NCBI GenBank assembly: GCA_023954175.1
Contig: JAMLIM010000018.1
Span: 1 to 53,338, forward strand
From: Rhizobacter sp.
GTDB taxonomy: Bacteria > Pseudomonadota > Gammaproteobacteria > Burkholderiales > Burkholderiaceae_C
Length of the DNA stretch: 53,338 bases
Direction of reading: 5' to 3'
Below the pieces are notes generated by a model, which did not search any database, was not told the DNA's origin, and worked only from the letters and a program-made list of their open reading frames with translations. The stretch's first letter is position 1, and the number at the start of each line of letters is the position of its first letter. Shown here one piece after another: positions 17,823 through 26,113 of the stretch. The position numbers were made by a program, and so were the translations under genes.

Positions 17823-20008
17823 ACGATGCCGACGCCGCGCGGCGCGCGCCCGCCGGCGGCGGCAATGGCAGACCACGCGCCGGCCGGCGCTTCCTCGAAG
17901 GACCCAAGGCACGCCCCGGCAAGAGCGCGATGCGGCGCATCTGGGGCATCGGCCTGCTCGTGCTGCTCGCCCTTGCCGTGCTGCTGTGGTGGCGCACGCC
18001 GTGGGGCGATCGATTGCAGGCCTACAGCTTCGACAGCCTGCAGATCCTCTCGCCGCGCAAGATCGAATCGCTGCCGGTGACGATCGTCGCCATCGACGAC
18101 AAGAGCATTGCCGCGCTCGGCCAGTGGCCGTGGCCGCGCACCGAACTGGCGGAACTGGTGCGTGCCGTCGCCCGCGAGCAGCCGGCCGCGATCGGCATCG
18201 ACGTGCTGATGCCCGAACCCGACCGGCTTTCACCGCAGCGCATGCTCGAACGCGTCGGCGCGCTCGACCCGGCGATCGAGCGCACCGTGCGGGCGCTGCC
18301 GTCGAACGACGCGATGCTCGCGCAGGCGATCAGCGAAGCGCCGGTCGTGCTCGTCGCCGCCGGCGTGCCGGAGGCGACAGGCCGCGCGTTGCACGCGCCG
18401 CCGTTCATCGTGACGGGGTCGGGCTCGCCACCGTTGCCGCACCTGGGCGGTGTCGTGCCCAACATCGAGATGCTCGACGCCAAGGCCGCTGGCCACGGCT
18501 TGATCTCGGTCGAGCCGTCGAACACGATGTTCCGGCGCTTCGCGCTCGTCGCCGACGTCAACGGCACGCTCGCGCCGGCGCTGTCGATCGAGATGCTGCG
18601 CGTCGCGCTCGACGTGCCCGCGCTGCGCCTGCACGTGCGCGGGGATGCGGTGCGCGGCATCTCCGTCGGCAAGGTGTTCGTGCCGACCGAGGCCGACGGT
18701 GCGGTGCGCGTCTACTACTCGCGCGGCGATGCGCGGCGCTATGTGTCGGCGATCGACGTCCTGCAGGGCAAGGCGCCGCCCGATGCGCTGCACAGGAAGC
18801 TCGTGCTGATCGGCCTCACCGGTCTGGGGCTGCGCGACGACTTCCACCTGACCGCGCTCGGCGAGCCGATGCCCGGCAGCGAGATCCACGCCCAGCTGCT
18901 CGAGAACCTGTACGACCAGACGCTGCTCGTGCGGCCCCCCTGGGCGCCGCAGTTCGAGCTCGCCGTCTTTGTTGCGCTCGGCCTGCTGCTGATCTGGTTC
19001 ACCCCGCGCCTCAAGCCCCTCGTCGCCGCCGCCCTCGCGCTTGGCTGCGTGGCGCTCGCGCTCGCCGCCGCCTTCGCCGCGTTTCGCACCGAGCGGCTGC
19101 TGTTCGACGCCACGCCCGGCCTGAGCCTGATGCTCTTCTTCGGCGTGCTGCTGCTGCTGACGCTCGCCGAATCGCGTCAGCGCCGCAAGGCGATGCAGCG
19201 CGTGCTGCAGGAGCAGCGCGAGCGTTCCGCCTACGTCACCGGCGAACTCGAAGCCGCGCAGCGCATCCAGACCGGCCTGCTGCCGGGCGTCGCCGCGCTG
19301 TGCGCCGACGGTCGGGTCGATCTCGCGGCGACGATGACGCCGGCGCGCGAGGTCGGCGGCGATCTGTACGACTTCTTCATGCTCGACGAGCGGCGGCTCT
19401 TCTTCCTGATCGGCGATGTCGCCGGCAAGGGGCTGGCCGCGAGCATGTTCATGGCCGTCAGCAAGGCGCTCGTCAAGAACGCAGCGCTGCGCGCGCCGGG
19501 CGCGGCATCGATCGGCGCGCTGATGACGGCCGCCAACATGGAGATCGGGCGCGACAACGCGGCGATGTTCTTCGTCACCGCCTTCGCTGCCATCCTCGAT
19601 CTGGACAGCGGCGATCTCGACTACTGCAACGCCGGGCACGACAACCCACTGCGGCTGGCGCCGGGCGCCACCGACCTGCAGACGCTGGCCGACGGCGACG
19701 GCCCGCCGCTGTGCGTCGTCGACGGCTTCGAGTACCGCGGCGCACGCGTCCGGCTGCGGCCCGGCGAACTGCTGTGCCTCGCGACCGACGGCGTGTTCGA
19801 GGCGCAGGACGCCGACGCTGCGCTCTATGGCCATGCGCGGCTCGAGGCGATCCTGCTGCGCAGTGATCTGCGCGACGCAGCGTCCGCCGATGTGGTCGCT
19901 GCCGTGCAGGCCGATGTCGCCGCCTTCGCCGGTGACGTCGAACCGGCCGACGATCTGACGCTCGTGTGCCTGCGCTGGAAGGGGCCGCGCGGCAGCGCGA
20001 CGGCCTGA
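17819..20008 (+). CDS. CHASE2 sensor with SpoIIE-type PP2C phosphatase
   Basis: The 729-residue membrane protein begins at GTG 17819. A first helix (IWGIGLLVLLALAVLLWW) lies near residue 40, and a CHASE2 periplasmic sensor covers about residues 60-340 (VTIVAIDDKSIAALGQWPWP). Three further helices lie at about 375-460. A coiled-coil linker (QRVLQEQRERSAYVTGELEA) leads to a PP2C phosphatase domain. The phosphatase metal motifs are EVGGDLYDFF, IGDVAGKGLAASMF, NAGHDNPL and ATDGVFEAQ, and AQRIQTGLLPG is typical of RsbU. It most likely dephosphorylates the STAS protein encoded two genes upstream in response to a periplasmic signal. Confidence 0.93.
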   Translation: MNDADAARRAPAGGGNGRPRAGRRFLEGPKARPGKSAMRRIWGIGLLVLLALAVLLWWRTPWGDRLQAYSFDSLQILSPRKIESLPVTIVAIDDKSIAALGQWPWPRTELAELVRAVAREQPAAIGIDVLMPEPDRLSPQRMLERVGALDPAIERTVRALPSNDAMLAQAISEAPVVLVAAGVPEATGRALHAPPFIVTGSGSPPLPHLGGVVPNIEMLDAKAAGHGLISVEPSNTMFRRFALVADVNGTLAPALSIEMLRVALDVPALRLHVRGDAVRGISVGKVFVPTEADGAVRVYYSRGDARRYVSAIDVLQGKAPPDALHRKLVLIGLTGLGLRDDFHLTALGEPMPGSEIHAQLLENLYDQTLLVRPPWAPQFELAVFVALGLLLIWFTPRLKPLVAAALALGCVALALAAAFAAFRTERLLFDATPGLSLMLFFGVLLLLTLAESRQRRKAMQRVLQEQRERSAYVTGELEAAQRIQTGLLPGVAALCADGRVDLAATMTPAREVGGDLYDFFMLDERRLFFLIGDVAGKGLAASMFMAVSKALVKNAALRAPGAASIGALMTAANMEIGRDNAAMFFVTAFAAILDLDSGDLDYCNAGHDNPLRLAPGATDLQTLADGDGPPLCVVDGFEYRGARVRLRPGELLCLATDGVFEAQDADAALYGHARLEAILLRSDLRDAASADVVAAVQADVAAFAGDVEPADDLTLVCLRWKGPRGSATA

Positions 20009-20042
20009 CGGCGGACGACTTGCGCGGTGCGCAGGCGCCGCG

Positions 20043-20636
20043 TCAGCGCACGATGATCTCGACGCGCCGGTTGCGCGGCTCGGCCACGCCATCGGCGGTC
20101 GGCACGACCGGCGCGCGCTTGCCGCGCGCGATCGCCTGCACGTTGGCGGCAGGCACGCCAAGCCGGATCAGCTCGCCGCGGATGAAGTCGGCGCGCTGCT
20201 GCGCAAGCGCGTCGTTTGACGCATGGCTGCCGACGGCGTCGGTGTGGCCGACGACGAGCACGTCGGGCACCGGGCGCTGCGCGATCTCTCTGAGCGTGCG
20301 CTCGACCAGCTGGCGCGAGGCATCGGTCAGCACGTCCTTGCCCTCGACGAAGTAGAGCGTGAAGGTCGATGCGCGCGCGGGTTGCGCGGCGAGCGCATCG
20401 CCGTAGCGCGCCTGCACCTCGGCCTCGGTCGTCGTGTAGGTGGTCAGGCCCGTCGCACCGTCGCGCGCCGCCGCGTAGGGCTGGTCGAGCACGACCTGCT
20501 TGTCGCCATGCGTGACGGCGACCGCGCTGCTCTTGCCGCCCGCCTCGGGCAGCAGCACGGCGTTCGTGATCGGCGCGCACGCCGCCAGCAGCGCGAGTGC
20601 CGCAAGCGCGGCGAAGGCACGAAGCGAGCGCTTCAT
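20043..20636 (-). CDS. OmpA-family outer-membrane lipoprotein
   Basis: The 197-residue precursor has a lipoprotein signal with LLAAC, acylated Cys at about residue 20. After a linker it carries a C-terminal OmpA peptidoglycan-binding domain, with FTLYFVEGKDVLT, VVGHTDAVGS and the terminal RNRRVEIIV. ATG 20636 shares one base with the FecR stop (TGATG), so the two are coupled. OmpA-like lipoproteins and FecR-domain proteins often sit beside CHASE2 genes. This pair converges on the CHASE2 phosphatase gene with 34 bases between the stops. Confidence 0.9.
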   Translation of the reverse strand: MKRSLRAFAALAALALLAACAPITNAVLLPEAGGKSSAVAVTHGDKQVVLDQPYAAARDGATGLTTYTTTEAEVQARYGDALAAQPARASTFTLYFVEGKDVLTDASRQLVERTLREIAQRPVPDVLVVGHTDAVGSHASNDALAQQRADFIRGELIRLGVPAANVQAIARGKRAPVVPTADGVAEPRNRRVEIIVR

Positions 20637-21079
20637 CAATCGACGCTGACGGCGAACTCGGTGCCGCGCGCGCCGAGCACGGCGGTCGGCGTGCGCACCG
20701 TCATCGCGTCCGGCGCCTGCTTGGCGATGCGCCCGGAGACGACGACGAGCGTGCCCTTGTTGAGCGCGGCGTCGAAGCGCCCCTGACTCGTCGCCGGGTC
20801 GAGCGCGTAGTGTTCGAGCACGAGGACGCTGTTCGGTCCGGCCGAGAGCAATGAGTCGTCGTTCATCGTGATGCCCGCCGAGCCGTTGGCGCCGGTGCGC
20901 AGTATGTCGGCCGCCTGCAGCCGCAGCCCGACGGTGCCGGGCAGGGTGGCGCCGGCGCGCTCGATGTTGACCTCGCCGCGCGACACCTTGATCTGGCCGA
21001 TATCGGCTGCCAGGGCCGATGCGTAGAGCCCTGCGGTGACGGCAGTTGCGAGGGCGATGCGGGCGAGGCGTCTTGTCAT
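20636..21079 (-). CDS. FecR-domain periplasmic protein
   Basis: The 147-residue precursor has a signal peptide (ARIALATAVTAGLYASALAA) and a single FecR domain. The domain starts GQIKVSRGEVNIERAG and ends VRTPTAVLGARGTEFAVSVD. Such short secreted FecR proteins lack the cytoplasmic anti-sigma part of true FecR. They are thought to act as periplasmic ligand or scaffold proteins, often with CHASE2 sensors. ATG 21079 is chosen; the frame to 21178 extends into the divergent gene's promoter region. It heads a two-gene operon with the OmpA-type lipoprotein. Confidence 0.87.
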   Translation of the reverse strand: MTRRLARIALATAVTAGLYASALAADIGQIKVSRGEVNIERAGATLPGTVGLRLQAADILRTGANGSAGITMNDDSLLSAGPNSVLVLEHYALDPATSQGRFDAALNKGTLVVVSGRIAKQAPDAMTVRTPTAVLGARGTEFAVSVD

Positions 21080-21176
21080 GTTGGCTCCGTAGGCATGAAA
21101 CCGCCGCGAAGGCGGCCGCCTAGAATACGCCGAAGCCCCAGACGCCGCCACCCTGCGGCGTGCCCCTCGCACCCGC

Positions 21177-21635
21177 ATGACGACCTCTCCTCAAGCGCCG
21201 CACGGCGAACGAAGGGTGTTCACGGCGCGCCTGGCCGCGCTGCCGGAGACGGCGGACTTCGTGCGGGAGTTCTGCGCGCGCGAGCACATTGCACATCCGG
21301 TGGCGCTGCGCCTGACGCTGGTGGTCGAAGAGCTGTTCACGAACACCGTCACCCACGGCCATGGCGGCGACTGCGGTGCGACGATCGTCATCGGCTTGTC
21401 GGCTGCGCCGACCCGCGTGAGGCTGGGCTATGCCGACGCCGCGCCGCGCTTCGATCCGCGCCCGTGCCTTCGCACACCGCCCGAGAGCCTGAGCGCGCCG
21501 GCTGCGGCGCGGCCGGCAGGCGGGCTCGGCCTGCATCTGGTCGGGCAGATGGCGTCGCGCGTTCGTTACGCATACCGGGGCGGCAACCGGCTCGCGCTGA
21601 CGCTCACCATCAAGGACGGCAACCCCGGCGCTTGA
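21177..21635 (+). CDS. RsbW/SpoIIAB-like anti-sigma serine kinase (HATPase)
   Basis: The 152-residue protein has a GHKL ATPase fold without a histidine phosphorylation domain. The N-box is LTLVVEELFTNTVTHG near residue 50, and the G2 region is PAGGLGLHLVGQMA near residue 115. The usual DxGxxFDP part is altered to YADAAPRFDPRP, so nucleotide binding may be atypical. In partner switching such kinases phosphorylate the STAS antagonist and hold a sigma factor or other target. No sigma factor gene is adjacent. TAGAAT at 21121-21126 could be the -10 of this gene. Confidence 0.87.
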   Translation: MTTSPQAPHGERRVFTARLAALPETADFVREFCAREHIAHPVALRLTLVVEELFTNTVTHGHGGDCGATIVIGLSAAPTRVRLGYADAAPRFDPRPCLRTPPESLSAPAAARPAGGLGLHLVGQMASRVRYAYRGGNRLALTLTIKDGNPGA

Positions 21636-21718
21636 AGCCGGCGCGGTTGCGTCAATCCGCACACACCGCGCCGGCACCTGCCGGCACGCGGCGACACCTC
21701 GCGCGGCGACGGCGTCGC

Positions 21719-22216
21719 CTACCTGGCGCCGACTTCGCCGAGCACGCGTTGCAGGGTGGCCGTCATGGCCGGGATCTCGCCCGGCGCGAGGCCGCCGTGC
21801 GTGCGCAGGAAGTCAGACACCGGGCGCCCGCTCACCTTGCCGGTCAGCACGCCGTCCTTCAGCACGAGCGACTTGCGGGCGAGCGCCGCGGCATCGCCGT
21901 GGCAGGCGGCGCAGTGCGACTTGAAGAGCGGCGTCGTCGTCGCCTGCGCGATCAGCATCGCCGTCACCGGCGCGACCAGGTCGTCGGCAAGGTAGTGCTG
22001 GTGCAGGAAGCGGCCCAGATCCTCGCGATGGTGGGCGCCGACGAGCCGGCCGTCCTCGACCCGCAGCGTGCGGCGCGCAAAGGCGCCGGCGTCGTCGTGG
22101 CATGCCTTGCAGCGGTCGTCCCAGTAGGCGTGCAGATCCACCGCGACGGCGGCGCCCGGCATGCACGGCGCGAGCAGCAGCGCGAGAACGACCAATCGTT
22201 TGGGCAAGGCCTTCAT
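21719..22216 (-). CDS. Periplasmic di-heme cytochrome c
   Basis: The 165-residue precursor has a signal peptide (MKALPKRLVVLALLLAPCMP and on to AVA) and two c-type heme sites, CKACH at residues 36-40 and CAACH at 102-106. The two halves look alike (ARRTLRVEDGRL and ARKSLVLKDGVL), which suggests duplication of a small cytochrome domain. It would carry electrons in the periplasm, partner unknown. ATG 22216 is chosen; the longer frame to 22393 adds 59 residues with no signal-peptide character. It is divergent from the TDT transporter gene across 187 bases (22217-22403), in which I see no clear promoter. Confidence 0.87.
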   Translation of the reverse strand: MKALPKRLVVLALLLAPCMPGAAVAVDLHAYWDDRCKACHDDAGAFARRTLRVEDGRLVGAHHREDLGRFLHQHYLADDLVAPVTAMLIAQATTTPLFKSHCAACHGDAAALARKSLVLKDGVLTGKVSGRPVSDFLRTHGGLAPGEIPAMTATLQRVLGEVGAR

Positions 22217-22403
22217 CCGGGCGAAGTATGTGGGCCGAGGCTGCGCAAGCGATTGCGGCGCATCAATCGATCGGGTGCCACCCGGGCCGCGCGCGGCCAC
22301 GCCCGTGTTCGGGCCTGCGGTCGGGGCAAGCGCGGCGACAATCTGCGCGTGAGCCCATCGCACCACTTTCATCCGGCCCCGCGCACAGCCCAAACGACAC
22401 GCG

Positions 22404-23510
22404 ATGAAGCCTGAGCCCGACGCGTCCCGGCCCCCGCCGCAACGCCGCGCCGCAGCGGACCGCGGGTTCGCGGGCCTGGCCGATCTGTCGCCCGCCTACT
22501 TCGGCATGGTCATGGCGACCGGCATCGTTTCGATCGCGACGCACCTGGCGGGCCTGGCCGTCATCTCGAACGCGTTGTTCGCGCTCAACGTCGTCGTCTA
22601 TGGCGTGCTGTGGGTGCTCGCCGTGTTGCGCATGCTGCGCTTCCCGCGTCGCTTCTTCGGCGACATGATCGATCACCTGCGCGGCCCGGGGTTCTTCACG
22701 ATGGTCGCCGGCACGGGTGTCCTCGGCAGCCAGTTCGTGTTGCTTGCGGCCGACTTCCGCACCGCGACCCTCCTCTGGGGCGTGGCCATCGTGTTGTGGG
22801 TCGCGCTCACCTACACGATCTTCACCGGCTTCGCCGTCAAGGAGAACAAGCCGACGCTCGACAAGGGCATCAGCGGCGCCTGGCTGCTCGCGGTCGTGTC
22901 CACGCAATCGATCGCCGTGCTCAGCGCGCTGCTCGCGACGCACATCGGCCAGCCCTACAAGCTCGAGGTCAACTTCTTCGCGCTGTCGATGTGGCTGTGG
23001 GGCGGCATGCTCTACATCTGGATGATGTCGCTCATCTTCTACCGCTACAACTTCTTCGCGCTGTCGCCCGGCGATCTGTCGCCCCCGTACTGGATCAACA
23101 TGGGCGCGATGGCGATCTCGACCCTCGCCGGCTCGCTGCTCATCGTCAACGTTGCGGATGCGCCGTTCCTGCACTCGCTGCTGCCCTTCATCAAGGGCTT
23201 CACCGTCTTTTACTGGGCGACCGGAAGCTGGTGGATACCGATGCTGCTGCTGCTCGGTTTCTGGCGCCACGTCTACAGGCGCTTCCCGCTGAAGTACGAC
23301 CCGCTCTACTGGGGCGGCGTCTTCCCGCTCGGCATGTATGCCGTGTGCACCCACATGATGATCGAGGCGATGGGCTTCGATTTCCTCGGCTGGCTGCCGC
23401 AGACCTTCGTCTATGTCGCGCTCGTCGCGTGGACCGTCACCTTCGTCGGGCTCGTTCTCAGCCTGTTGCGCCGTTTCGGCGTGATCCCCGCGCCGGCCGC
23501 GCCGCAATGA
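22404..23510 (+). CDS. TDT family transporter (TehA/SLAC1/Mae1-like)
   Basis: The 368-residue integral membrane protein has about ten helices. It contains the N-terminal SPAYFGMVMATGIVSIATHL typical of the tellurite-resistance/dicarboxylate transporter family. That family exports or channels anions such as C4-dicarboxylates, sulfite or chloride. The start ATG 22404 is followed by a short polar, proline-rich cytoplasmic tail. Its neighbours do not define the substrate. Tellurite resistance by TehA homologues is a side effect of overexpression, so a C4-acid or general anion role is more likely. Confidence 0.88.
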   Translation: MKPEPDASRPPPQRRAAADRGFAGLADLSPAYFGMVMATGIVSIATHLAGLAVISNALFALNVVVYGVLWVLAVLRMLRFPRRFFGDMIDHLRGPGFFTMVAGTGVLGSQFVLLAADFRTATLLWGVAIVLWVALTYTIFTGFAVKENKPTLDKGISGAWLLAVVSTQSIAVLSALLATHIGQPYKLEVNFFALSMWLWGGMLYIWMMSLIFYRYNFFALSPGDLSPPYWINMGAMAISTLAGSLLIVNVADAPFLHSLLPFIKGFTVFYWATGSWWIPMLLLLGFWRHVYRRFPLKYDPLYWGGVFPLGMYAVCTHMMIEAMGFDFLGWLPQTFVYVALVAWTVTFVGLVLSLLRRFGVIPAPAAPQ

Positions 23511-23601
23511 AGCCGTGTTCGGCGCCCGGGCGGTGCCGCGCCCCCCGCGGCCGTGCCGGCGTCGCCGTGCGCCTTCCCGATCGGCGGCGAAGACGGATGT
23601 C

Positions 23602-24078
23602 GTGAAGCTCGTCTGGTTCTTCGGCGTCGCCGCCGTGCTCGCGTTTGCCGGTCTGGCGTGGCTGCTCGCACCGCTCGACCCGGGTGTGCTCGCACTCCAG
23701 TTCGCATTCACGCCGCAGGCGTTTGCAAGCGTCATCCATGCCTGGTCGCCCGCGCAGTTGGCGCTCTATCGCGCGCACCTGCCGTTCGACTTCGTCCTGC
23801 TCGGCTGCTACGGCGCCTTCGGCTGTCTGCTCGCCGCGCGATCGATGCTCTTCGCTGCCTGGCGGCCCGCCGCGCGCACCGCCGTGCGCTGGGCCTTGCC
23901 AGCCGCAGCCGCGTTCGACGGCGCCGAGAACCTGCTGCATGGATGGCTGACGGCGGCGCCGCGCTTCGGCGTGACACTGCCCTACGCCGCTTCGGCGCTG
24001 TGCTCCACCCTCAAGTGGGCACTGCTGTGCGGCTTCGCGCTCGCGGTGGCGGCGGCGCTCGCGCAGGCTCGGCGCTGA
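23602..24078 (+). CDS. Hypothetical integral membrane protein
   Basis: I do not recognise this family. The 158-residue version from GTG 23602 starts MKLVWFFGVAAVLAFAGLAWLL. It has four or five hydrophobic segments, with AALPAAAAFDGAENLLHG-like central residues carrying the only conserved-looking acidic pair (DGAEN). An alternative GTG at 23515 adds a basic, low-complexity leader and is less likely. It follows the TDT transporter by less than 100 bases on the same strand and could be co-transcribed with it. Confidence 0.6.
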   Translation: MKLVWFFGVAAVLAFAGLAWLLAPLDPGVLALQFAFTPQAFASVIHAWSPAQLALYRAHLPFDFVLLGCYGAFGCLLAARSMLFAAWRPAARTAVRWALPAAAAFDGAENLLHGWLTAAPRFGVTLPYAASALCSTLKWALLCGFALAVAAALAQARR

Positions 24079-24152
24079 TTCGGCGGCTTGAAGCCCCAGC
24101 GCCGGACGTCGTCGCGGAATGCGTCCTTGGCTAATATCGACATCGCGATCAG

Positions 24153-24371
24153 ATGAATTCCATGCGCCAACCCAAACTCCACGCCTGCGCCGCGATCGCA
24201 GTGCTCCTCCTGACCGGCTGCACCTCGCGCGAGATCTACGACGCATCGCAGGGCTGGCGGCGCAACGAGTGCAACAAGATCGCCGAGCAGGAAAAGCGCG
24301 ACCGATGCCTGAAGGAAGAGGCTGGCCGCTCCTACGACGACTACCGCGCGGCTTCGCAAGTCTCGCGCTGA
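24153..24371 (+). CDS. Small hypothetical lipoprotein
   Basis: The 72-residue precursor has a short signal sequence ending in the lipobox LLTGC, with the acylated Cys at residue 23. A mature part of about 50 charged residues follows, with two further cysteines (NECNKIAEQEKRDRCLKEE) that could form a disulfide. No family is recognised. Its stop is 14 bases before the thioesterase start, and the Shine-Dalgarno of that gene begins at this stop, so the two are probably one transcript. Confidence 0.7.
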   Translation: MNSMRQPKLHACAAIAVLLLTGCTSREIYDASQGWRRNECNKIAEQEKRDRCLKEEAGRSYDDYRAASQVSR

Positions 24372-24385
24372 AGGAGGTCAAGGAC

Positions 24386-24790
24386 ATGGACGAACTCGCA
24401 TCCCTGCAGCAGCGTCTCGCGCCGCTGTTCCCCGGCCTCATGGGCCTGCAGCTGACCGAGCTCGGGCCCGAGCGCGTGACGGCGACGCTGCGCGTGCGGC
24501 CCGATCTGTGCACCGCGGGCGACATCCTGCACGGCGGCGCGGTGATGGCGTTCGCCGACACGCTCGGCGCGGTCGGCACCTTCGTCAACCTGCCGCCGGG
24601 TGCGCGCACGACGACCGTCGAATCGAGCACCAAGTTTCTCGCCGCGGCGCCGGTGAACTCGACGGTGACGGGCGAATGCACCGCGTTTCACCGCGGCCGC
24701 ACGACGATGGTGTGGCAGACAATGGTGCGCACCGAAGCCGGCAAGCTGTGCGCGGTCGTGACGCAGACGCAGCTCGTGATCGCGGGCTGA
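24386..24790 (+). CDS. PaaI family hotdog-fold thioesterase
   Basis: The 134-residue protein is a single hotdog domain. It has PDLCTAGDILHGGAVMAFAD near residue 40, the helix-capping segment of PaaI-type acyl-CoA thioesterases. VESSTKFLAAAPVNSTVTGE follows later. Such enzymes hydrolyse aryl- or acyl-CoA and often prevent CoA from being trapped during aromatic catabolism. ATG 24386 is set by a strong AAGGAGG site eight bases upstream. The longer frame from 24119 runs through the small lipoprotein gene and is rejected. Confidence 0.88.
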   Translation: MDELASLQQRLAPLFPGLMGLQLTELGPERVTATLRVRPDLCTAGDILHGGAVMAFADTLGAVGTFVNLPPGARTTTVESSTKFLAAAPVNSTVTGECTAFHRGRTTMVWQTMVRTEAGKLCAVVTQTQLVIAG

Positions 24791-24866
24791 GGCGCCGCCA
24801 GCGGTCGCGCGCGCCGCGTGACCACGTCGGCACCACCGCGAAGCCGGAGCGACAGCGCGTCGGTGC

Positions 24867-26105
24867 TCAGTCGAAGCGTTCGTCGCCGTTCGGCTCGTAG
24901 TGCGGCACGGCGTTCATCTCGTGGCGCAGCTTCGACAGCTCGTAGTACATGCGGCGGCGCGCACGGCTCTGGTTGCCGAGCGGGCGGTGCTCGGCGATGC
25001 AGTGCCAGGGGTTGTAGGACAGCCGCTTGGCGAAATCGAGCTGCGCCGGTGAATCGAAGGTCTGGCGCGGAATGCGCAGCGTCGCGACCGGCACGCGCGG
25101 CGACAGCCGCTCGGGCCAGAGCACGCCGGCGTTCTCGATCGGCATCAGGTGCGGGTCGGTCTGCAACTGCAGCCGCAGCTCGAGTTCGACGTCGCCCTCG
25201 GCAAGCGCCTGGACCATCGCGAGGCGCAGGTAGTCGTCCGGCGGGCGCAGCGGCAGGCGCGGGATCGGCGTGCGCCGCCGGCTCTTGGGCCAGACCGAAT
25301 ACTGCATCGCCTGCCCTTCGCCCAGCAGGTAGGGCACGCAGCTGAAGTACGGCGCCTCGAACGGGCTGCTCTGCGTCTTGATGAACAGCCCCTGCATGAT
25401 GCCGTCGAGCAGGTGCGGGCGGTGCAGGTTGACGAAGTAGAAGATCGACGCGTTCTTCAGGCTCTCCTTCTGCAGCTGCGCGTTGTCGCGCACGTCGCGC
25501 GTGACGAAGGTCGGCGGCGAGACGCCGAACATGTCCTGCGTGAACTGCTCCTCGTCCATCAGCTTGGGCCCCGGCACGCCCATCAGCTTGATGCTGATGC
25601 TCATGAAGCCGACGTCGTCGATGTCCGGCGTCACGTACGGCCCCGGACCGGAGAAGCGCACCCAGGCGCGGTAGCTGCGCGGGGTGGCGAAGATGCCGCG
25701 GCGCATCGGCTCCGGCAGGTCGTCGTGCACGATCAGTTCGGCGCGCACGATGCCCTGCGTCTTCGTGTTGCCGCCGCGCTCGAAGCCGCCCGGCTTCCAC
25801 AGCAGGCGCATCTGCGCGCGAAAGCTTTCGATGATCGAATCGACACAGGCTTCCTCGTCGGGCAGCAGGCGTTCCTCGGCCAGCGCCAGATTCTCGAGCG
25901 GCCGCTGCCAGTTGATCAGCGCCGTCACGCCGCGCGCGAGCGGATCGCGCAAGGTCGCGTCGAACAGCGGGCGAAAGAGCGGATCGATGCGACGCTCGAG
26001 CTGGATCAGCTTCAGCGACGCGTCGGAGATGAAGTTCAGCAGCGCCGAACCGGTGTTCGCCGGCGGCACCGGGCGGCTGGTGTTCGAGTTTATCGCGCCC
26101 TCCAT
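24867..26105 (-). CDS. Catalase-fold heme protein (y4iL-like), apparently without the distal His
   Basis: The 412-residue protein shares the catalase-superfamily pattern VRAELIVHDDLPEPMRRGIF, RSYRAWVRFSG, FMSISIKLMGV and the C-terminal SYNPWHCIAEHRPLG. It belongs with the small catalase-like group typified by rhizobial y4iL. By my manual alignment, the place of the distal catalytic His (HAKG in relatives) reads NTKT at residues 113-116, so ordinary catalase activity is doubtful. A peroxide- or hydroperoxide-rearranging role, as in catalase-fold allene oxide synthase, is one possibility. There is no signal peptide. It is the last gene of the six-gene operon, 8 bases after the DyP peroxidase. 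Confidence 0.82.
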   Translation of the reverse strand: MEGAINSNTSRPVPPANTGSALLNFISDASLKLIQLERRIDPLFRPLFDATLRDPLARGVTALINWQRPLENLALAEERLLPDEEACVDSIIESFRAQMRLLWKPGGFERGGNTKTQGIVRAELIVHDDLPEPMRRGIFATPRSYRAWVRFSGPGPYVTPDIDDVGFMSISIKLMGVPGPKLMDEEQFTQDMFGVSPPTFVTRDVRDNAQLQKESLKNASIFYFVNLHRPHLLDGIMQGLFIKTQSSPFEAPYFSCVPYLLGEGQAMQYSVWPKSRRRTPIPRLPLRPPDDYLRLAMVQALAEGDVELELRLQLQTDPHLMPIENAGVLWPERLSPRVPVATLRIPRQTFDSPAQLDFAKRLSYNPWHCIAEHRPLGNQSRARRRMYYELSKLRHEMNAVPHYEPNGDERFD

Positions 26106-26113
26106 CGTTCGGT

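Noticed and set aside
18230-20161. Open frame of 643 codons on the minus strand
   Set aside because: It is antisense to the CHASE2-phosphatase gene and shows no domain; the plus-strand gene has intact catalytic motifs.
23515-23601. Upstream GTG start for the membrane protein at 23602
   Set aside because: The added 29 residues are basic and proline-rich with no membrane or signal character; GTG 23602 directly precedes the first membrane helix.
24867-26105. Ordinary catalase
   Set aside because: The protein is shorter than a standard catalase, and the distal His and the usual proximal Tyr motif are not visible, so the plain label would mislead.
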